The translations under genes were made by a program, and so were the position numbers. From Paraimprobicoccus trichonymphae (GTDB taxonomy: Bacteria > Bacillota > Clostridia > Oscillospirales > Acutalibacteraceae), in NCBI GenBank assembly GCA_036322875.1, contig AP027925.1:806001-870000 (forward strand): a DNA stretch of 64,000 bases, read 5' to 3'. The notes below the pieces were generated by a model. It was not told the origin of the DNA. It searched no databases and was given only the letters and a program-made list of their open reading frames with translations. This document shows, in pieces, positions 25,681 to 35,646 of the stretch. Within the stretch, counting starts at the first letter, position 1. Every line of letters begins with the position of its first letter.

Positions 25681-26076
25681 TTAAAAAATAGCATTATTTG
25701 CATATTCAACGGCCGTAATAGCTATTTCATATTTTTGTAATTTGAATTCTAATGGCCCAGATTTTTTTTTATTATTTTTACAATTTTCTATTTTTGTTTT
25801 GAGTGCCTTAGTTATATCACGCGAAACAGAATTAATAATATTCTTTATGTTTATACTTTCATTGAAATTAATTCTATGTCTTGGTTTAAAATAATGTATA
25901 CAAGTCTCAACTAAGTTACGCAAAAGAGGCAATCTAAATTTCTTAATTTCACTAAATTTTTCGAGGAGTTTGTCTTTGGCATTTTGAATTTTCTTAAAGC
26001 GACCTTTTTTATCTGTTCTTTTATCATTACCCAATTCTTCAATTTTACCATGCAAATAATTAAATGTTTTTCCCAT
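25681..26076 (-). CDS. small basic coiled-coil protein
   Basis: Start ATG 26076 (MGKTFNYLHGKIEEL) lies ten bases after AAGGAA; an in-frame TTG is six bases further upstream. The 131 residues are lysine-rich and mostly helical, with a central stretch (RLPLLRNLVETCIHYFKPRH) that could fold into a small domain. No signal peptide. I do not know the family. It stands alone between non-coding DNA and dxs and has no lesion. Confidence 0.5.
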   Translation of the reverse strand: MGKTFNYLHGKIEELGNDKRTDKKGRFKKIQNAKDKLLEKFSEIKKFRLPLLRNLVETCIHYFKPRHRINFNESINIKNIINSVSRDITKALKTKIENCKNNKKKSGPLEFKLQKYEIAITAVEYANNAIF

Positions 26077-26211
26077 TTGCAATCAATTCCTTACTTTTCG
26101 TATATGATAATTAAAATTAAATTTTATGTCAAGTGCTTTATATAGATAATTTCAAACAGACATTTTCGAAAAACTTGTAAACTTAATTAAGGTGCATTTT
26201 GACTTTAAAAG

Positions 26212-28023
26212 TTAAATATTCTCAAATTCGCTTATTTTATTAACCATTCCTGAAGTGCTTAAGCAATATTTTTCTATTTGTGATTTCATCGAACTATGTT
26301 TTACATACCTGTCATCTATAGCTACTATTTTATATTCACCAACATAATTATTCTCTAATAATATACAGCCTAATTTTTCCGCTACACCTCCGCTTTTTAA
26401 TGATTCTTCAAAGAAGAAAATTTTTTTAAAATTAAAAATTACTTCTAAAATCTTTAAGTCTATAGGTTTTACAACATTCAATTTTAAAATACAAATTTTT
26501 ATATTTTTTTCTAGTAGTATTTTTCTGGCTTCACATGCAAAAGAAAATGTCCTGCCATACGTGATTAACAAAATTTCGGTATTATTTATATCTCCGTGTG
26601 TATCAAAATTACTTTTATTATATTCATAGCCATCATAGCGGTATAATTCTGACCCTTTTGGATATCTAATAGCAAAAATTTTATTTTCAATACTATTTAT
26701 GGAATAATTTAAAATATATTTTAACTCATCAAAAAAACTAGGACAAAAAATAGTAACATTAGGAATTGTATTTAAAAAAGAAATATCGAACAAGCCTTGG
26801 TGTGTTTCGCCATCATTCCCGATTAAACCTGATCTGTCTATAGCTAAAATTATTTTTAGTTCCTGAATAGAAACATCGTGAATAAGCTGATCATATGTTC
26901 TTTGCAAAAAACTGGAATTTACCGCAAAAACTGGAATTAATCCACCAACTGACAAGCCACTGGCAAAAGTTACAGCATGTTCTTCAGCTATGCCGACATC
27001 AAAAAATCTGTCTTTAAATTTATCAAAAAATTTATTTAAACCAGTTCCAGATTTCATAGCTGCAGTAATAGCACAAATTTTAGGATTTTTTTCAGCTATT
27101 CTTACTAGCTCTTCACCAAATACATCTGAAAAATTTTCATTTGTTTTTTTTGAGTTTCCAGTGGTTATTTCAAAACTACCAATTCCATGAAAATTTTTAG
27201 GATTTTTTTCAGCAAACTTATAACCTTTTCCTTTTGTAGTAACAACATGAACAAAAACAGGTTGATTTATATTTTTAGCTATATTAAAAGCTGTGTTGAG
27301 CTCTTTTAAATCATGACCATCAACAGGCCCATAATATAAAAAACCCATCTCTTCAAATATAGTATTTTCGTAGACAAATTTTTTAACAGCAGATTTAGAT
27401 TTTATTAATAACTTTTTTAATTTATTGCCAATCAAAGGAGTACTATCCAAACCTTTTTCAACTATATTTTTAAATTTAATATATAAATTTCTTGTTCTAA
27501 TTTTAGATAAATAATTTGATATACTGCCTACATTTTTAGATATTGACATTTCATTATCATTTAAAACAACTATAAAATTTTTATCGAATCTTCCAGAATT
27601 GTTTAAACCTTCGTAAGCTAAACCACCCGTTAAAGCGCCATCACCAATTATAGCAATTGTATATCCAGGCTCGGAATTTATTTTTCTAGCTTGAGCTAAA
27701 CCAAAAGCACTTGAAATTGAGGTACTACTATGCCCCGCTGTAAAAACATCATATTCACTTTCAAATCTATTAGTAAAACCAGAAATTCCGTTTTCTTTTC
27801 TAATGTCCTTTAATTTTTCTGATCTACCGGTTAAAATCTTATGAGCATAACATTGATGCCCTACATCCCAAATTATTCTGTCGTTTTTACCATTAAAAAT
27901 TTCATGCAAAACCAATGTAAGCTCAACAACACCTAGATTAGAAGCTAAATGGCCGCCATTTTTAGACACAACGTCTATTATTCTACGCCTTATTTCTTGA
28001 CAAATTTTTTTCTTATTTACCAC
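26212..28023 (-). CDS. dxs: 1-deoxy-D-xylulose-5-phosphate synthase
   Basis: Dxs joins pyruvate and glyceraldehyde 3-phosphate with thiamine diphosphate, the first step of the methylerythritol route to isoprenoids, which also feeds the UppP lipid carrier. The 603 residues carry the TPP motif GDGALTGG near 128 and NDNEMSISKNVG near 155, YYGPVDGHDL near 230, and the catalytic-glutamate segment GIAEEHAVTFASG near 345. The start is GTG 28023 (M-V-N-K), ten bases after AAGGATTT. No other pathway gene is adjacent. Confidence 0.97.
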   Translation of the reverse strand: MVNKKKICQEIRRRIIDVVSKNGGHLASNLGVVELTLVLHEIFNGKNDRIIWDVGHQCYAHKILTGRSEKLKDIRKENGISGFTNRFESEYDVFTAGHSSTSISSAFGLAQARKINSEPGYTIAIIGDGALTGGLAYEGLNNSGRFDKNFIVVLNDNEMSISKNVGSISNYLSKIRTRNLYIKFKNIVEKGLDSTPLIGNKLKKLLIKSKSAVKKFVYENTIFEEMGFLYYGPVDGHDLKELNTAFNIAKNINQPVFVHVVTTKGKGYKFAEKNPKNFHGIGSFEITTGNSKKTNENFSDVFGEELVRIAEKNPKICAITAAMKSGTGLNKFFDKFKDRFFDVGIAEEHAVTFASGLSVGGLIPVFAVNSSFLQRTYDQLIHDVSIQELKIILAIDRSGLIGNDGETHQGLFDISFLNTIPNVTIFCPSFFDELKYILNYSINSIENKIFAIRYPKGSELYRYDGYEYNKSNFDTHGDINNTEILLITYGRTFSFACEARKILLEKNIKICILKLNVVKPIDLKILEVIFNFKKIFFFEESLKSGGVAEKLGCILLENNYVGEYKIVAIDDRYVKHSSMKSQIEKYCLSTSGMVNKISEFENI

Positions 28024-28266
28024 TTTATTTCAAATCCTTTCAAACAAAATCGTTAAACAACTTAAAATTCAAATTATATCTAAATTAGATTACACAATTT
28101 TTAATTATTTTATACTATCATCAATTATCATTATATATATTTTTCTTCGAAATAATTGATTATTTTAAATAATTATCATACAATCAGATAATGTAAATTC
28201 TATCAAATACAATGTGTTTGAAATTTTTGTTGTTATTGTTTATTTTTTTGGAAAGGTTGTAGTTTT

Positions 28267-30189
28267 ATGTTAGAGATTGTATTTAAAGATGGTTCAAAAA
28301 AAGAATTTTCTGAAAGTATTGAAGTTAGAGAAATTTTTAGGAAGTTAGGAGTAAAAAATGCATGTGCTGGAAAGCTAGATAAAAAGTTGGTCGATCTTAG
28401 AACACAAGTCAACTTTGATTGCAAACTTGAACCTGTTTATTTTGATAGTCTAGAAGGTAAAAAAGTTTATTGGCATACCGCTTCACATATTTTAGCTCAG
28501 GCAGTTAAAAATGAATTTAAGTATTCTAAATTAGCAATAGGACCAGCTATTGACAATGGTTTTTATTATGATTTTGATTTAAAAAGTAATTTAAATAAAG
28601 AAGATTTGTCTAAATTAGAAAATGAAGTTAACAAAATAATAAAAGAGAATTTGAAAATTGAAAGATTTGTCATGAAATATGATGAAGCCGTGAAATTTTT
28701 TGAGGAAAAAAATGAGAATTATAAATTGGAAATACTGTCAGAAAATTTAAATAAAGAAGAACATGTAAGTTTTTATAAACAAGGTGAATTTGCGGAATTA
28801 TGTTCAGGTCCACATTTGTTAAGCACTGGAGAAGTAGGATGTATTAAATTGTTAAATTCAACTGGAGCATATTGGCGCGGAAATTCTAAAAATAAAATGC
28901 TTAAAAGAATTTATGGAATATCTTTTCAAAATAAAAAACAACTTAAAGAATATTTGGAAAATTTAGAAGAAGCCAAAAAAAGAGATCATAACAAGCTGGG
29001 CAGAGAATTGGAGTTTTTTACAACTGTTGACTATATTGGGCAAGGATTGCCAATTTTAATGCCTAAAGGCACTAAAGTTATGCAAATTTTACAAAGATTT
29101 GTTGAAGACGAAGAAGAAAAACGCGGTTATTTGTTGACTAAAACTCCTTTGTTGGCTAAAAAAGATTTATATGAAATTTCAGGACATTGGGATCATTACA
29201 GAGACGGTATGTTTGTAATAAATTCAGATGATAAAAACAAAGATGTTTTAGCTTTGAGACCGATGACTTGCCCATTTCAATTTCAAGTTTATTTGAATAG
29301 GAGCAGAAGTTACAGAGATTTGCCAATGAAATTAAATGAGACTTCGACTCTGTTTAGAAATGAGGCTAGCGGCGAAATGCATGGTTTAATAAGAGTTCGG
29401 CAATTTACCCTATCGGAGGGGCACATAGCTTGTACTCCTGAACAATTAGAAAAAGAATTTACAGATTGTTTAGATTTGGCAAATTTTATGCTTGAAAAAT
29501 TAGGCTTAAAAGACGATGTTTTTTACAGGCTTTCAAAGTGGGATGAAAACAACAAAGAAAAATATATTGGTGATAGTGAAGAATGGGAAAACGTCCAAAA
29601 TAAAATGCGCGATATTTTAGACAAATTTGATTTAAAATATGAAGAAGTAGACGGAGAAGCAGCTTTTTATGGTCCCAAATTAGATATTCAGATAAAAAAT
29701 GTTCACGGAAAAGAAGATACTTTAATTACTATACAAATAGATTTTCAATTGGCAAAAAGATTTGATATGCAATATGTAGATATCAATAATCAGAGACAGT
29801 ATCCATATGTTATACACAGAACTTCTTTAGGGTGCTATGAAAGAACTTTAGCCCTTTTAATTGAAAAATATGCTGGTGCTTTACCATTGTGGTTATCTCC
29901 TGAACAGGTTAGGATTTTAATCTTAAATGAGTCTTTATACGAAAAGTCCAAAAAATTGAAATTAAAATTAGGAGAAAACAAGATCAGAGTTTTTATAGAT
30001 AACAGAAATGAAAAAATAGGTTATAAGATTAGGCAAGCACAGTTAGATAAAATACCTTATATGTTAATCTTAGGAGAAAAAGAATTAGAAAAAAATTCAA
30101 TTTCCGTGAGACACAGAGAAAAAGGGGATTTGAAGTCTATGAAAATTGAAGAATTTATAAATTTAATTAACAAAGAGTTAAGTTGTTGA
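28267..30189 (+). CDS. thrS: threonyl-tRNA synthetase
   Basis: ThrS charges tRNA-Thr. The 640 residues follow the family order: an N-terminal TGS domain (1 to about 60), the editing domain with HTASHILAQAVK near residue 72 (His-x3-His), and the class II core. The core includes the zinc cysteine in RPMTCPFQFQVY, the zinc histidine in EGHIACTPE, and VIHRTSLGCYERTLALLIEK. The C-terminal anticodon domain includes RVFIDNRNEKIGYKIR. ATG 28267 follows GGAAAGG. The 240-base leader shows no T-box element that I can recognise, although many clostridial thrS genes have one. Confidence 0.97.
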   Translation: MLEIVFKDGSKKEFSESIEVREIFRKLGVKNACAGKLDKKLVDLRTQVNFDCKLEPVYFDSLEGKKVYWHTASHILAQAVKNEFKYSKLAIGPAIDNGFYYDFDLKSNLNKEDLSKLENEVNKIIKENLKIERFVMKYDEAVKFFEEKNENYKLEILSENLNKEEHVSFYKQGEFAELCSGPHLLSTGEVGCIKLLNSTGAYWRGNSKNKMLKRIYGISFQNKKQLKEYLENLEEAKKRDHNKLGRELEFFTTVDYIGQGLPILMPKGTKVMQILQRFVEDEEEKRGYLLTKTPLLAKKDLYEISGHWDHYRDGMFVINSDDKNKDVLALRPMTCPFQFQVYLNRSRSYRDLPMKLNETSTLFRNEASGEMHGLIRVRQFTLSEGHIACTPEQLEKEFTDCLDLANFMLEKLGLKDDVFYRLSKWDENNKEKYIGDSEEWENVQNKMRDILDKFDLKYEEVDGEAAFYGPKLDIQIKNVHGKEDTLITIQIDFQLAKRFDMQYVDINNQRQYPYVIHRTSLGCYERTLALLIEKYAGALPLWLSPEQVRILILNESLYEKSKKLKLKLGENKIRVFIDNRNEKIGYKIRQAQLDKIPYMLILGEKELEKNSISVRHREKGDLKSMKIEEFINLINKELSC

Positions 30190-30570
30190 ATTTTTTCAGT
30201 AGAACACAATTAAGTTATTATAATAAAATATTACAAAAAATAATAAAACAAAAATTTCGTCACACTTCTATCCGAATTGATTATTTGTCTGGTTTGTGTT
30301 TTTGATATTAAACGATATTTTTAAAATCATTTTGGAAATATCACAAAAAAATCCCGTCAAATTCTTAATTGAGCTGATTCTTTATTTAATCTGCATTTTA
30401 AATATTAAACAATATTTTAAAAATCACATAGTTGATTAACGTCATAAAATTTTATATCTATAATATTATTTACAATTTTACTAGCTTAAATACTATTTTT
30501 ATTTAATGTATAAGTTATTAAAATACGTAAAAAATAAATAACAAAACAAATAAGAGGAGCTGACTTAACT
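30190..30570. other. gene-free stretch with a tandem repeat
   Basis: Between thrS and the next coiled-coil gene there is no coding sequence. It holds two 77-base repeats (30254-30330 and 30351-30427). Confidence 0.45.
30254..30427 (+). repeat. two diverged 77-bp direct repeats
   Basis: Units 30254-30330 and 30351-30427 share CGTCA at the start, GATT and TTT in the middle and ATATTAAAC plus TTAAAATCA at the end, without gaps. About two thirds of positions agree. They are in non-coding DNA after thrS. An RNA or eroded duplicate is possible. Confidence 0.5.
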
Positions 30571-30792
30571 ATGGATAAAGAAATGAAAACTATAGCCCCC
30601 AAAATAAAAATTATGAAAAAATACGAAAAAATTCCCATACATGTTGATAAAGATTTATATATACTCAAGGTTATTTTTGGAAAAAATGGTATTTTTAGTG
30701 TTTTTAAAAAAATCAAAAAAAGCGGGGAATTTAATAAAATTTTTGAAAAAGAATTACCTAATGAAAGGGAAAGAAAAGATGAACAAAGCTAA
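30571..30792 (+). CDS. small lysine-rich protein, first of an overlapping pair
   Basis: The 73-residue protein starts at ATG 30571, after AAGAGGAG. It is basic in the middle (FSVFKKIKKSGEFNKIFEKE) with an N-terminal KIKIMKKYEKI stretch. It resembles the first gene of the pair at 2680, whose short basic amphipathic segment is similar, but identity is low. Its end overlaps the next frame by 14 bases. Family unknown. Confidence 0.5.
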   Translation: MDKEMKTIAPKIKIMKKYEKIPIHVDKDLYILKVIFGKNGIFSVFKKIKKSGEFNKIFEKELPNERERKDEQS

Positions 30793-31623
30793 AAATGATG
30801 AAAACATAGATGCTATAATTGATAATTTTTATATTATTTTAAATAGTGCTGATGGAATTTTTGATTATGCTAAAATATTAAACGATAAAGAAATGCGATT
30901 ACATTCTAAAGAAATTTTTGAAACAGTATACAAGTTTATTATTTTGGCAGCTGGCGAGATTAAAAAATTAGACATAAATAAAGATAAAGATACTGCTGAA
31001 TTTGATAATCAAAAGAAAAAATTAAAAAAATTGTACAGTGAAAAAAATAAAAATGCTGAATTTAAAACAAAAATTTACAAAAAAGCGTTTTCTTGCCAAA
31101 AGGTAATTGAAACTTTGAAGCCTTCCGGAAAAGACTTTTTTACGAAAAAAGGTCTTTTAGTCGATGAAGAAAATTATAACGAGTATGATTATGGAATAAA
31201 CCTGAATTCATGTGTAGAAGCTATAAATGAAAGTTTAGGTAAATTGAAAGGTTTTATAGCTTCAGTGTTTTCAACATTTGATGAAGCACCAGAAGGAAAA
31301 ATGCCAGAATTTTTTTCAAAATTCGCTGAAAATTGCCAAAAATTTGGCAAAATATACCTAAAAAAAAGTCAACTTAGCTCTTACTTGTGAAGGAAAGGCT
31401 AAAATCAGCCTAGCAAAAGTAATGAAAAAAATGACCTATAACTCCATAACTCCACCTAATCCCTCTGTTTCTAAATCAAAATAATCTTAATAACGAAGAC
31501 ATTTTTGGATTTTTGAAAAAAGCACGAAGAATGATAAAAATGCAAAAAATATCTTTGGGTCAATTTTTGTCGAAAACATCTCTTTTAAATTTATTTTTAA
31601 ATCTTTTTAATGTCGTTGTCTGA
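30779..31623 (+). pseudogene. frameshifted coiled-coil gene, second of a pair
   Basis: ATG 30779 follows AAGGGAAAG. The first frame codes 203 residues to a stop at 31390 (NIDAIIDNFYIILNSADGIF and so on). A second frame then continues as TCEGKAKISLAKVMKKMTYN to a stop near 31485. A third carries on as NNEDIFGFLKKARRMIK and ends at 31623 with a hydrophobic, leucine-rich tail. Joined, this is one coiled-coil protein of about 280 residues. The N-terminal 203 residues may still be made. Homology to a known family is not visible. Confidence 0.55.
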
Positions 31624-31808
31624 ATAAACACAGAAGCCAAGATATTTTGGTCACCGATTGAGTTTTCACTGAAAATCAAATATTTCACATTACACGGAGC
31701 ATTTATTAAAATTTTCCAATATACGACGAACTATTCCATCGACAAATAAGACTTTTACACTTATCGTTAAATTTTTGTTTTATATATAATTTGATCTCAA
31801 TTTGAATT
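31624..31808. other. gene-free stretch
   Basis: I see no gene, repeat or hairpin here that I can support. Confidence 0.35.
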
Positions 31809-32195
31809 TTATTCAAACCAGTTATTTATGTAGTTTGCTATTGCTTTACCGATAAAATTAGGAGTATCGCTACATTCCATGTACGCGAACACTTCAGCAA
31901 AAAACTCTGTTGGATAAATTTCACCGCAGGTACTTATTATTTCATCTATATTTCTGTATTCTTCTTTTGCAATTTTAAGTATTTCATTTTTCATTTTATT
32001 GGATCCATCTGCCAGACATTCTGTAAACTGCAAAAATTGATTTTCCGGATTAAAAAACCAATCAATTAGGTTAGCAACTCGTATCTTACCTAATTTCTCC
32101 CAATTTAGTTCAAGTTTTTGGATTAAATAGTCGCAAGCCAACCGACTCCATTTCAGGCGTAAATTCCCGTGAGCCCCACGGTATCTTTTTTCCAT
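31809..32195 (-). CDS. hypothetical protein; possibly phage head-protein fragment
   Basis: ATG 32195 begins MEKRYRGAHGNLRLKW. The 128-residue protein ends with EIYPTEFFAEVFAYME and an amphipathic helix. EFFAEVFA-like motifs occur near the C-terminus of phage minor head proteins and of some metalloprotease-like or ADP-ribosyltransferase-like toxins. This match is short and weak. Its promoter and first codons form repeat copy D, found three more times without a gene body. That suggests the other copies are dead members of a gene family. No other phage gene is in the window. Confidence 0.4.
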   Translation of the reverse strand: MEKRYRGAHGNLRLKWSRLACDYLIQKLELNWEKLGKIRVANLIDWFFNPENQFLQFTECLADGSNKMKNEILKIAKEEYRNIDEIISTCGEIYPTEFFAEVFAYMECSDTPNFIGKAIANYINNWFE

Positions 32196-32300
32196 GCTTT
32201 AAGTTCCAACTTGGTTTTCGTTTAAGCGCTCTTAAAATTTTAGCATACCATTATTTTTTGTCAATATTTAGCGATTTTCTCGCGGTTTTATATAAAAAGA
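32150..32300 (-). repeat. dispersed promoter/5'-gene repeat, copy D
   Basis: On the minus strand: GCGAGAAAATCGCTAAATATTGACA, then the -10 region, then TACCGTGGGGCTCACGG and AATTTACGCCTGAAATGG, matching copies A-C. Here the core is translated as KRYRGAHGNLRLKW. Confidence 0.6.
32237..32264 (-). promoter_or_regulatory. promoter of the gene at 31809-32195
   Basis: TTGACA (32264-32259 on the minus strand), a 16-base spacer and TAAAAT (32242-32237). It lies about 40 bases before the ATG and is shared, in part, by the other repeat copies. Confidence 0.6.
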
Positions 32301-32411
32301 ATATCAAATATTAGCAGCGACCTGGTAAAAATTGAAAAAACTATGCATAAAAACAATGACTTTTTCAAACAATATACTTGATGTTATTATTTAAAAAAGG
32401 GGATGGTTTTC

Positions 32412-34799
32412 ATGGCAGGTAATAATCCAGACGATTATAAACCAATCGTGATTGATTTCGACATTAAAAATATTGAAGAACAGATTATAATTATAAAAAG
32501 CACAGCAAAAGATTTAGAATCATTATTATCAAGTAAAAAAAGTGACAATGAAAAATTGAAAGAAGGTCATGAATATCTAAAAAAAATAATTGATGATAAA
32601 TATGTTATACGAAATTTAAGCATAAATCTTTCAAAGTTTATTTGTGACAATGGTAGTTTTAACCTTAATGTTTTAGGAGTTTTTGTGGATGATTTTCAAG
32701 AATATTTTGAAGAAATTGAAAAATTGTATAATGAACAACCAAACAGAGGTTTTAACGTTAAAAAAATAATTGATCCGCAAATCTCTCTGCTCAATAAAAT
32801 GAGTAAAACAGCAGAGTCTGTGATTACAATAATTAAAGAAGAAAGAGCGAGTTTTGACAAAAGGTTAGATTATTTAACGAAAAAATATAAAATATCTAGA
32901 GAAGATAAAGAATCAGTTCCAAGATCAAGAATTTTAATAGGTGATATAGGTTTTATGAGCAATTACAAAGGACTGGATATTTTAGAGGAAAAACTAAAGC
33001 TAAGGAGTATTTTATTAAAATTCATAAAATTAAAAAAAAATTTTAATTCTATCAAAAATAAATTATATAGCACGGATAAAATAGATGAAATAACTAAAGA
33101 AATAACTAAAATTATTTCAGTGGGATCTCTTAAAAAATGTTTAGATTTAGATTCACTAAAATCAAAAATTAAATCACACGAAGAAAGTTTAAAAGAATAT
33201 GAAAAAACTTTTGAGCTTGAAAATTTAAGATCGCAGTGTCTTGAAAAATTTGAAGAAATAAATACAGGCCATGCTAAAGGTTATTATAAAGACTCAAATA
33301 TAAAAGATTTAAATATAAAAGATTTAAAAGATTTAAAAGATTTAAAAATTTTAAAAAATAATATAATTGATTGCCAAAAAATAGAGGAACTAGCCGATAT
33401 AAGCCATGATATACTTGATATGTTAATAAGAAAATTAAATGAAAAAACAAAAATAATAGAAGAGAAAGAAAATTGCCGCATAATGTTTTATAATCTAACA
33501 AAATCAAAATATTTTAAAGTGTTTTATCCAAATTTTAAAGACACAAAATCAAATTATATTAATAGAATAGCACAATGTGACAAAAAAAAATTACAAGAAA
33601 TTAGTGATGAGTTAAAAGATTTAGAAAAAAAATTAAAAAATTTAGAAGATTGTGTTGATTTTGAATTACGTGACAAAAAAGGATCAATCGAACAACTAAA
33701 TGACCTTAAAAAATGCATTCAAAATGAAAAAATTAAACAAGAAAATAAAAATAAAATATTCCAAGAAATTGAATATAACATAATGGTAATAAGAGAAAAA
33801 TTGGACCCTGACAACCATGATAATATTTTAAAAGAAGTCAATTTCTTTGATATGCGCACAAATGTTAAAAATAATCTTAATAATTTAAAATTAGGATTTC
33901 AAAAATATAGAGTATTAGAATATTTAGAAGAATTTCAAGATGTAGCGAATGAAAATTTTGGTGATATTAATGATATTAATATTAAAGATTATAATACTCT
34001 TAAGAAATATTACGATCAGATCGATGATATTATTAAGACGAAAAAAATCACTAATATAGATAGTCTTATTAGTTGCTTAAATGATACCATAAGAACTATA
34101 GGAAGTTTAGATGATTTGTGTGCTAAATATAATAATCTTATATACGATGCAATTTGCAAAAAGAATCTCGCCGCCCAAAATAAAAAAGCCCTAAATGATT
34201 TTAATATAATATCTAATGAAGTTAAAGAAATAGTAGAAAAATATAAATTTATTTCAGACGATTACAACAATTATTTATCAAAATTAGGAAATGAGAAATT
34301 CGATAAAGAATACCTTATAAAACTTCTTCAAAAAATTAAAGACGCACATAAATACATGGAAAGTAACGGTTATAAAAATAGAGTAAGCGAATTAGAAAAA
34401 CGTTTTTCGGTTATATCGAAGGTGTATAATGATGATAATGGCCTTTCTAAATTTTTTGCAGAAAAAAACTTAGGTTTAAGTTTTAATTACTTTAGGGATG
34501 CTTTTTCAAAAATAAAAGAGACGCTTGCTGATGAAACTTCCAAAACAGAAAAAATTTCAAATCTTGAAAATAGTCTTAAAAATAGTCTTAAAGAAGTTGA
34601 AGACGCTAAAAAAAATCAAATCACAAGAATGGGAGAACTAAAAAAATTGAAAAAAGAATTTGGAAAATTATCACATAATATAAAAAAAGATACTAAAAAT
34701 TCGAATTTTATAAAAACAATAGACTCACTAACAAGACAAGGGTATGTAACTGTTGAAGAACTTGAAAATTTAAAAAAAATTATAACTGAAAACAAATGA
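32412..34799 (+). CDS. large coiled-coil protein, about 795 aa
   Basis: The ATG at 32412 (MAGNNPDDYKPIVIDF) lies about nine bases after AAAGGGG; an earlier ATG at 32403 is too near that site. The protein has no signal peptide or membrane segment. Almost its whole length is predicted by eye as heptad-bearing helix, rich in lysine, glutamate, asparagine and isoleucine, with motifs such as KELEKKLKNLEDC-type repeats and KDLKDLKDLKILKNN (a short tandem repeat at residues 293-305). I recognise no domain. It could be a cytoskeletal or structural filament or a host-directed protein. It is intact, in contrast to its smaller relatives in the window. Confidence 0.6.
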   Translation: MAGNNPDDYKPIVIDFDIKNIEEQIIIIKSTAKDLESLLSSKKSDNEKLKEGHEYLKKIIDDKYVIRNLSINLSKFICDNGSFNLNVLGVFVDDFQEYFEEIEKLYNEQPNRGFNVKKIIDPQISLLNKMSKTAESVITIIKEERASFDKRLDYLTKKYKISREDKESVPRSRILIGDIGFMSNYKGLDILEEKLKLRSILLKFIKLKKNFNSIKNKLYSTDKIDEITKEITKIISVGSLKKCLDLDSLKSKIKSHEESLKEYEKTFELENLRSQCLEKFEEINTGHAKGYYKDSNIKDLNIKDLKDLKDLKILKNNIIDCQKIEELADISHDILDMLIRKLNEKTKIIEEKENCRIMFYNLTKSKYFKVFYPNFKDTKSNYINRIAQCDKKKLQEISDELKDLEKKLKNLEDCVDFELRDKKGSIEQLNDLKKCIQNEKIKQENKNKIFQEIEYNIMVIREKLDPDNHDNILKEVNFFDMRTNVKNNLNNLKLGFQKYRVLEYLEEFQDVANENFGDINDINIKDYNTLKKYYDQIDDIIKTKKITNIDSLISCLNDTIRTIGSLDDLCAKYNNLIYDAICKKNLAAQNKKALNDFNIISNEVKEIVEKYKFISDDYNNYLSKLGNEKFDKEYLIKLLQKIKDAHKYMESNGYKNRVSELEKRFSVISKVYNDDNGLSKFFAEKNLGLSFNYFRDAFSKIKETLADETSKTEKISNLENSLKNSLKEVEDAKKNQITRMGELKKLKKEFGKLSHNIKKDTKNSNFIKTIDSLTRQGYVTVEELENLKKIITENK

Positions 34800-34825
34800 T
34801 TTAAAATATAATCGCATAAACAAGT

Positions 34826-35599
34826 TTAAGATTTAAAAAATAAGCCGATAGCATTTTGCTTAGTTATATTGTAGGTTTCCTCAATATTCAAATTTAAAAT
34901 ATCTGAAATTTTTTTAGCTGTTAACTTAATATAACTAGAGTCACACCTTTTGGCTTTTTCAGGATATGGAGTTAGGTAGGGACAATCAGTTTCCAACAAA
35001 ATTTTTTCTACAGAAATATTTTTAACAATTTCAACTAAATTTTTATTAGTTTTTTCGTAAGTTATCATGCCGCCAATTCCCAAATATAAGCCTAAATTCA
35101 CAATTTTTTTTGCAAATTTTAAATTTCCCGAAAAACAATGAACAATACCTTTTGGCTTATATTTTTCTAAAATTTCCAGAACATCATTATGAGACTCTCT
35201 ATCGTGTATACAAACTGGTAAGTTGTATTTTTTTGCTAAATTTATTTGGTTTATTAAAACCTCTTTTTGAAAATTTTTATTTTTATTACCATAATGGTAA
35301 TCTAATCCAATTTCACCGATGGCCACTATTTTTTTGTTTTTGAAAATTAAATTTTCTATTTCTTGTAAATAATTTTCTTGTAAATTCTCTAAGTCTAATG
35401 GATGAACACCTACAGCAGAATATATGAAATCGTACTTTTCAGATAGTTCTAAAGATTTTTTACTTGATTTTAGATTTGTGCCTAATTCCAAAATGGCAAA
35501 TATACCTTGATTTTTAGCCAAATCTTTTAGCAAAAAATCTCGGTCTTTATCGAAAAGTTTCTCGTGATAATGCGCGTGTGTATCAAATATCGAATTCAT
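34826..35599 (-). CDS. tatD: TatD-family metal-dependent DNase
   Basis: The 257-residue protein shows the TatD metal-ligand motifs in order: DTHAHYH near residue 6, GEIGLDYHY near 93, CIHDRES near 130, HCFSGN near 154 and LETDCPYLTPYP near 200. TatD enzymes are 3'-5' exonucleases and AP-DNA nucleases acting in repair. Start ATG 35599 lies after GGGAAG. It ends near the 3' end of the convergent coiled-coil gene, leaving about 25 bases. Confidence 0.94.
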   Translation of the reverse strand: MNSIFDTHAHYHEKLFDKDRDFLLKDLAKNQGIFAILELGTNLKSSKKSLELSEKYDFIYSAVGVHPLDLENLQENYLQEIENLIFKNKKIVAIGEIGLDYHYGNKNKNFQKEVLINQINLAKKYNLPVCIHDRESHNDVLEILEKYKPKGIVHCFSGNLKFAKKIVNLGLYLGIGGMITYEKTNKNLVEIVKNISVEKILLETDCPYLTPYPEKAKRCDSSYIKLTAKKISDILNLNIEETYNITKQNAIGLFFKS

Positions 35600-35646
35600 A
35601 AACTTCCCTTTTGTTTAAGTTTATTTAAATTTTAAAAATAACCATC

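Noticed and set aside
28080..28266. T-box riboswitch before thrS
   Set aside because: I could not find the conserved T-box sequence or an antiterminator hairpin in the leader.
30190..30570. CRISPR array
   Set aside because: There are only two long, diverged repeats with one short spacer, and no cas genes; this is not a CRISPR array.
33274..33507. Leucine/asparagine-rich minus-strand open frames
   Set aside because: They are shadows of the lysine/leucine repeat inside the large coiled-coil gene.
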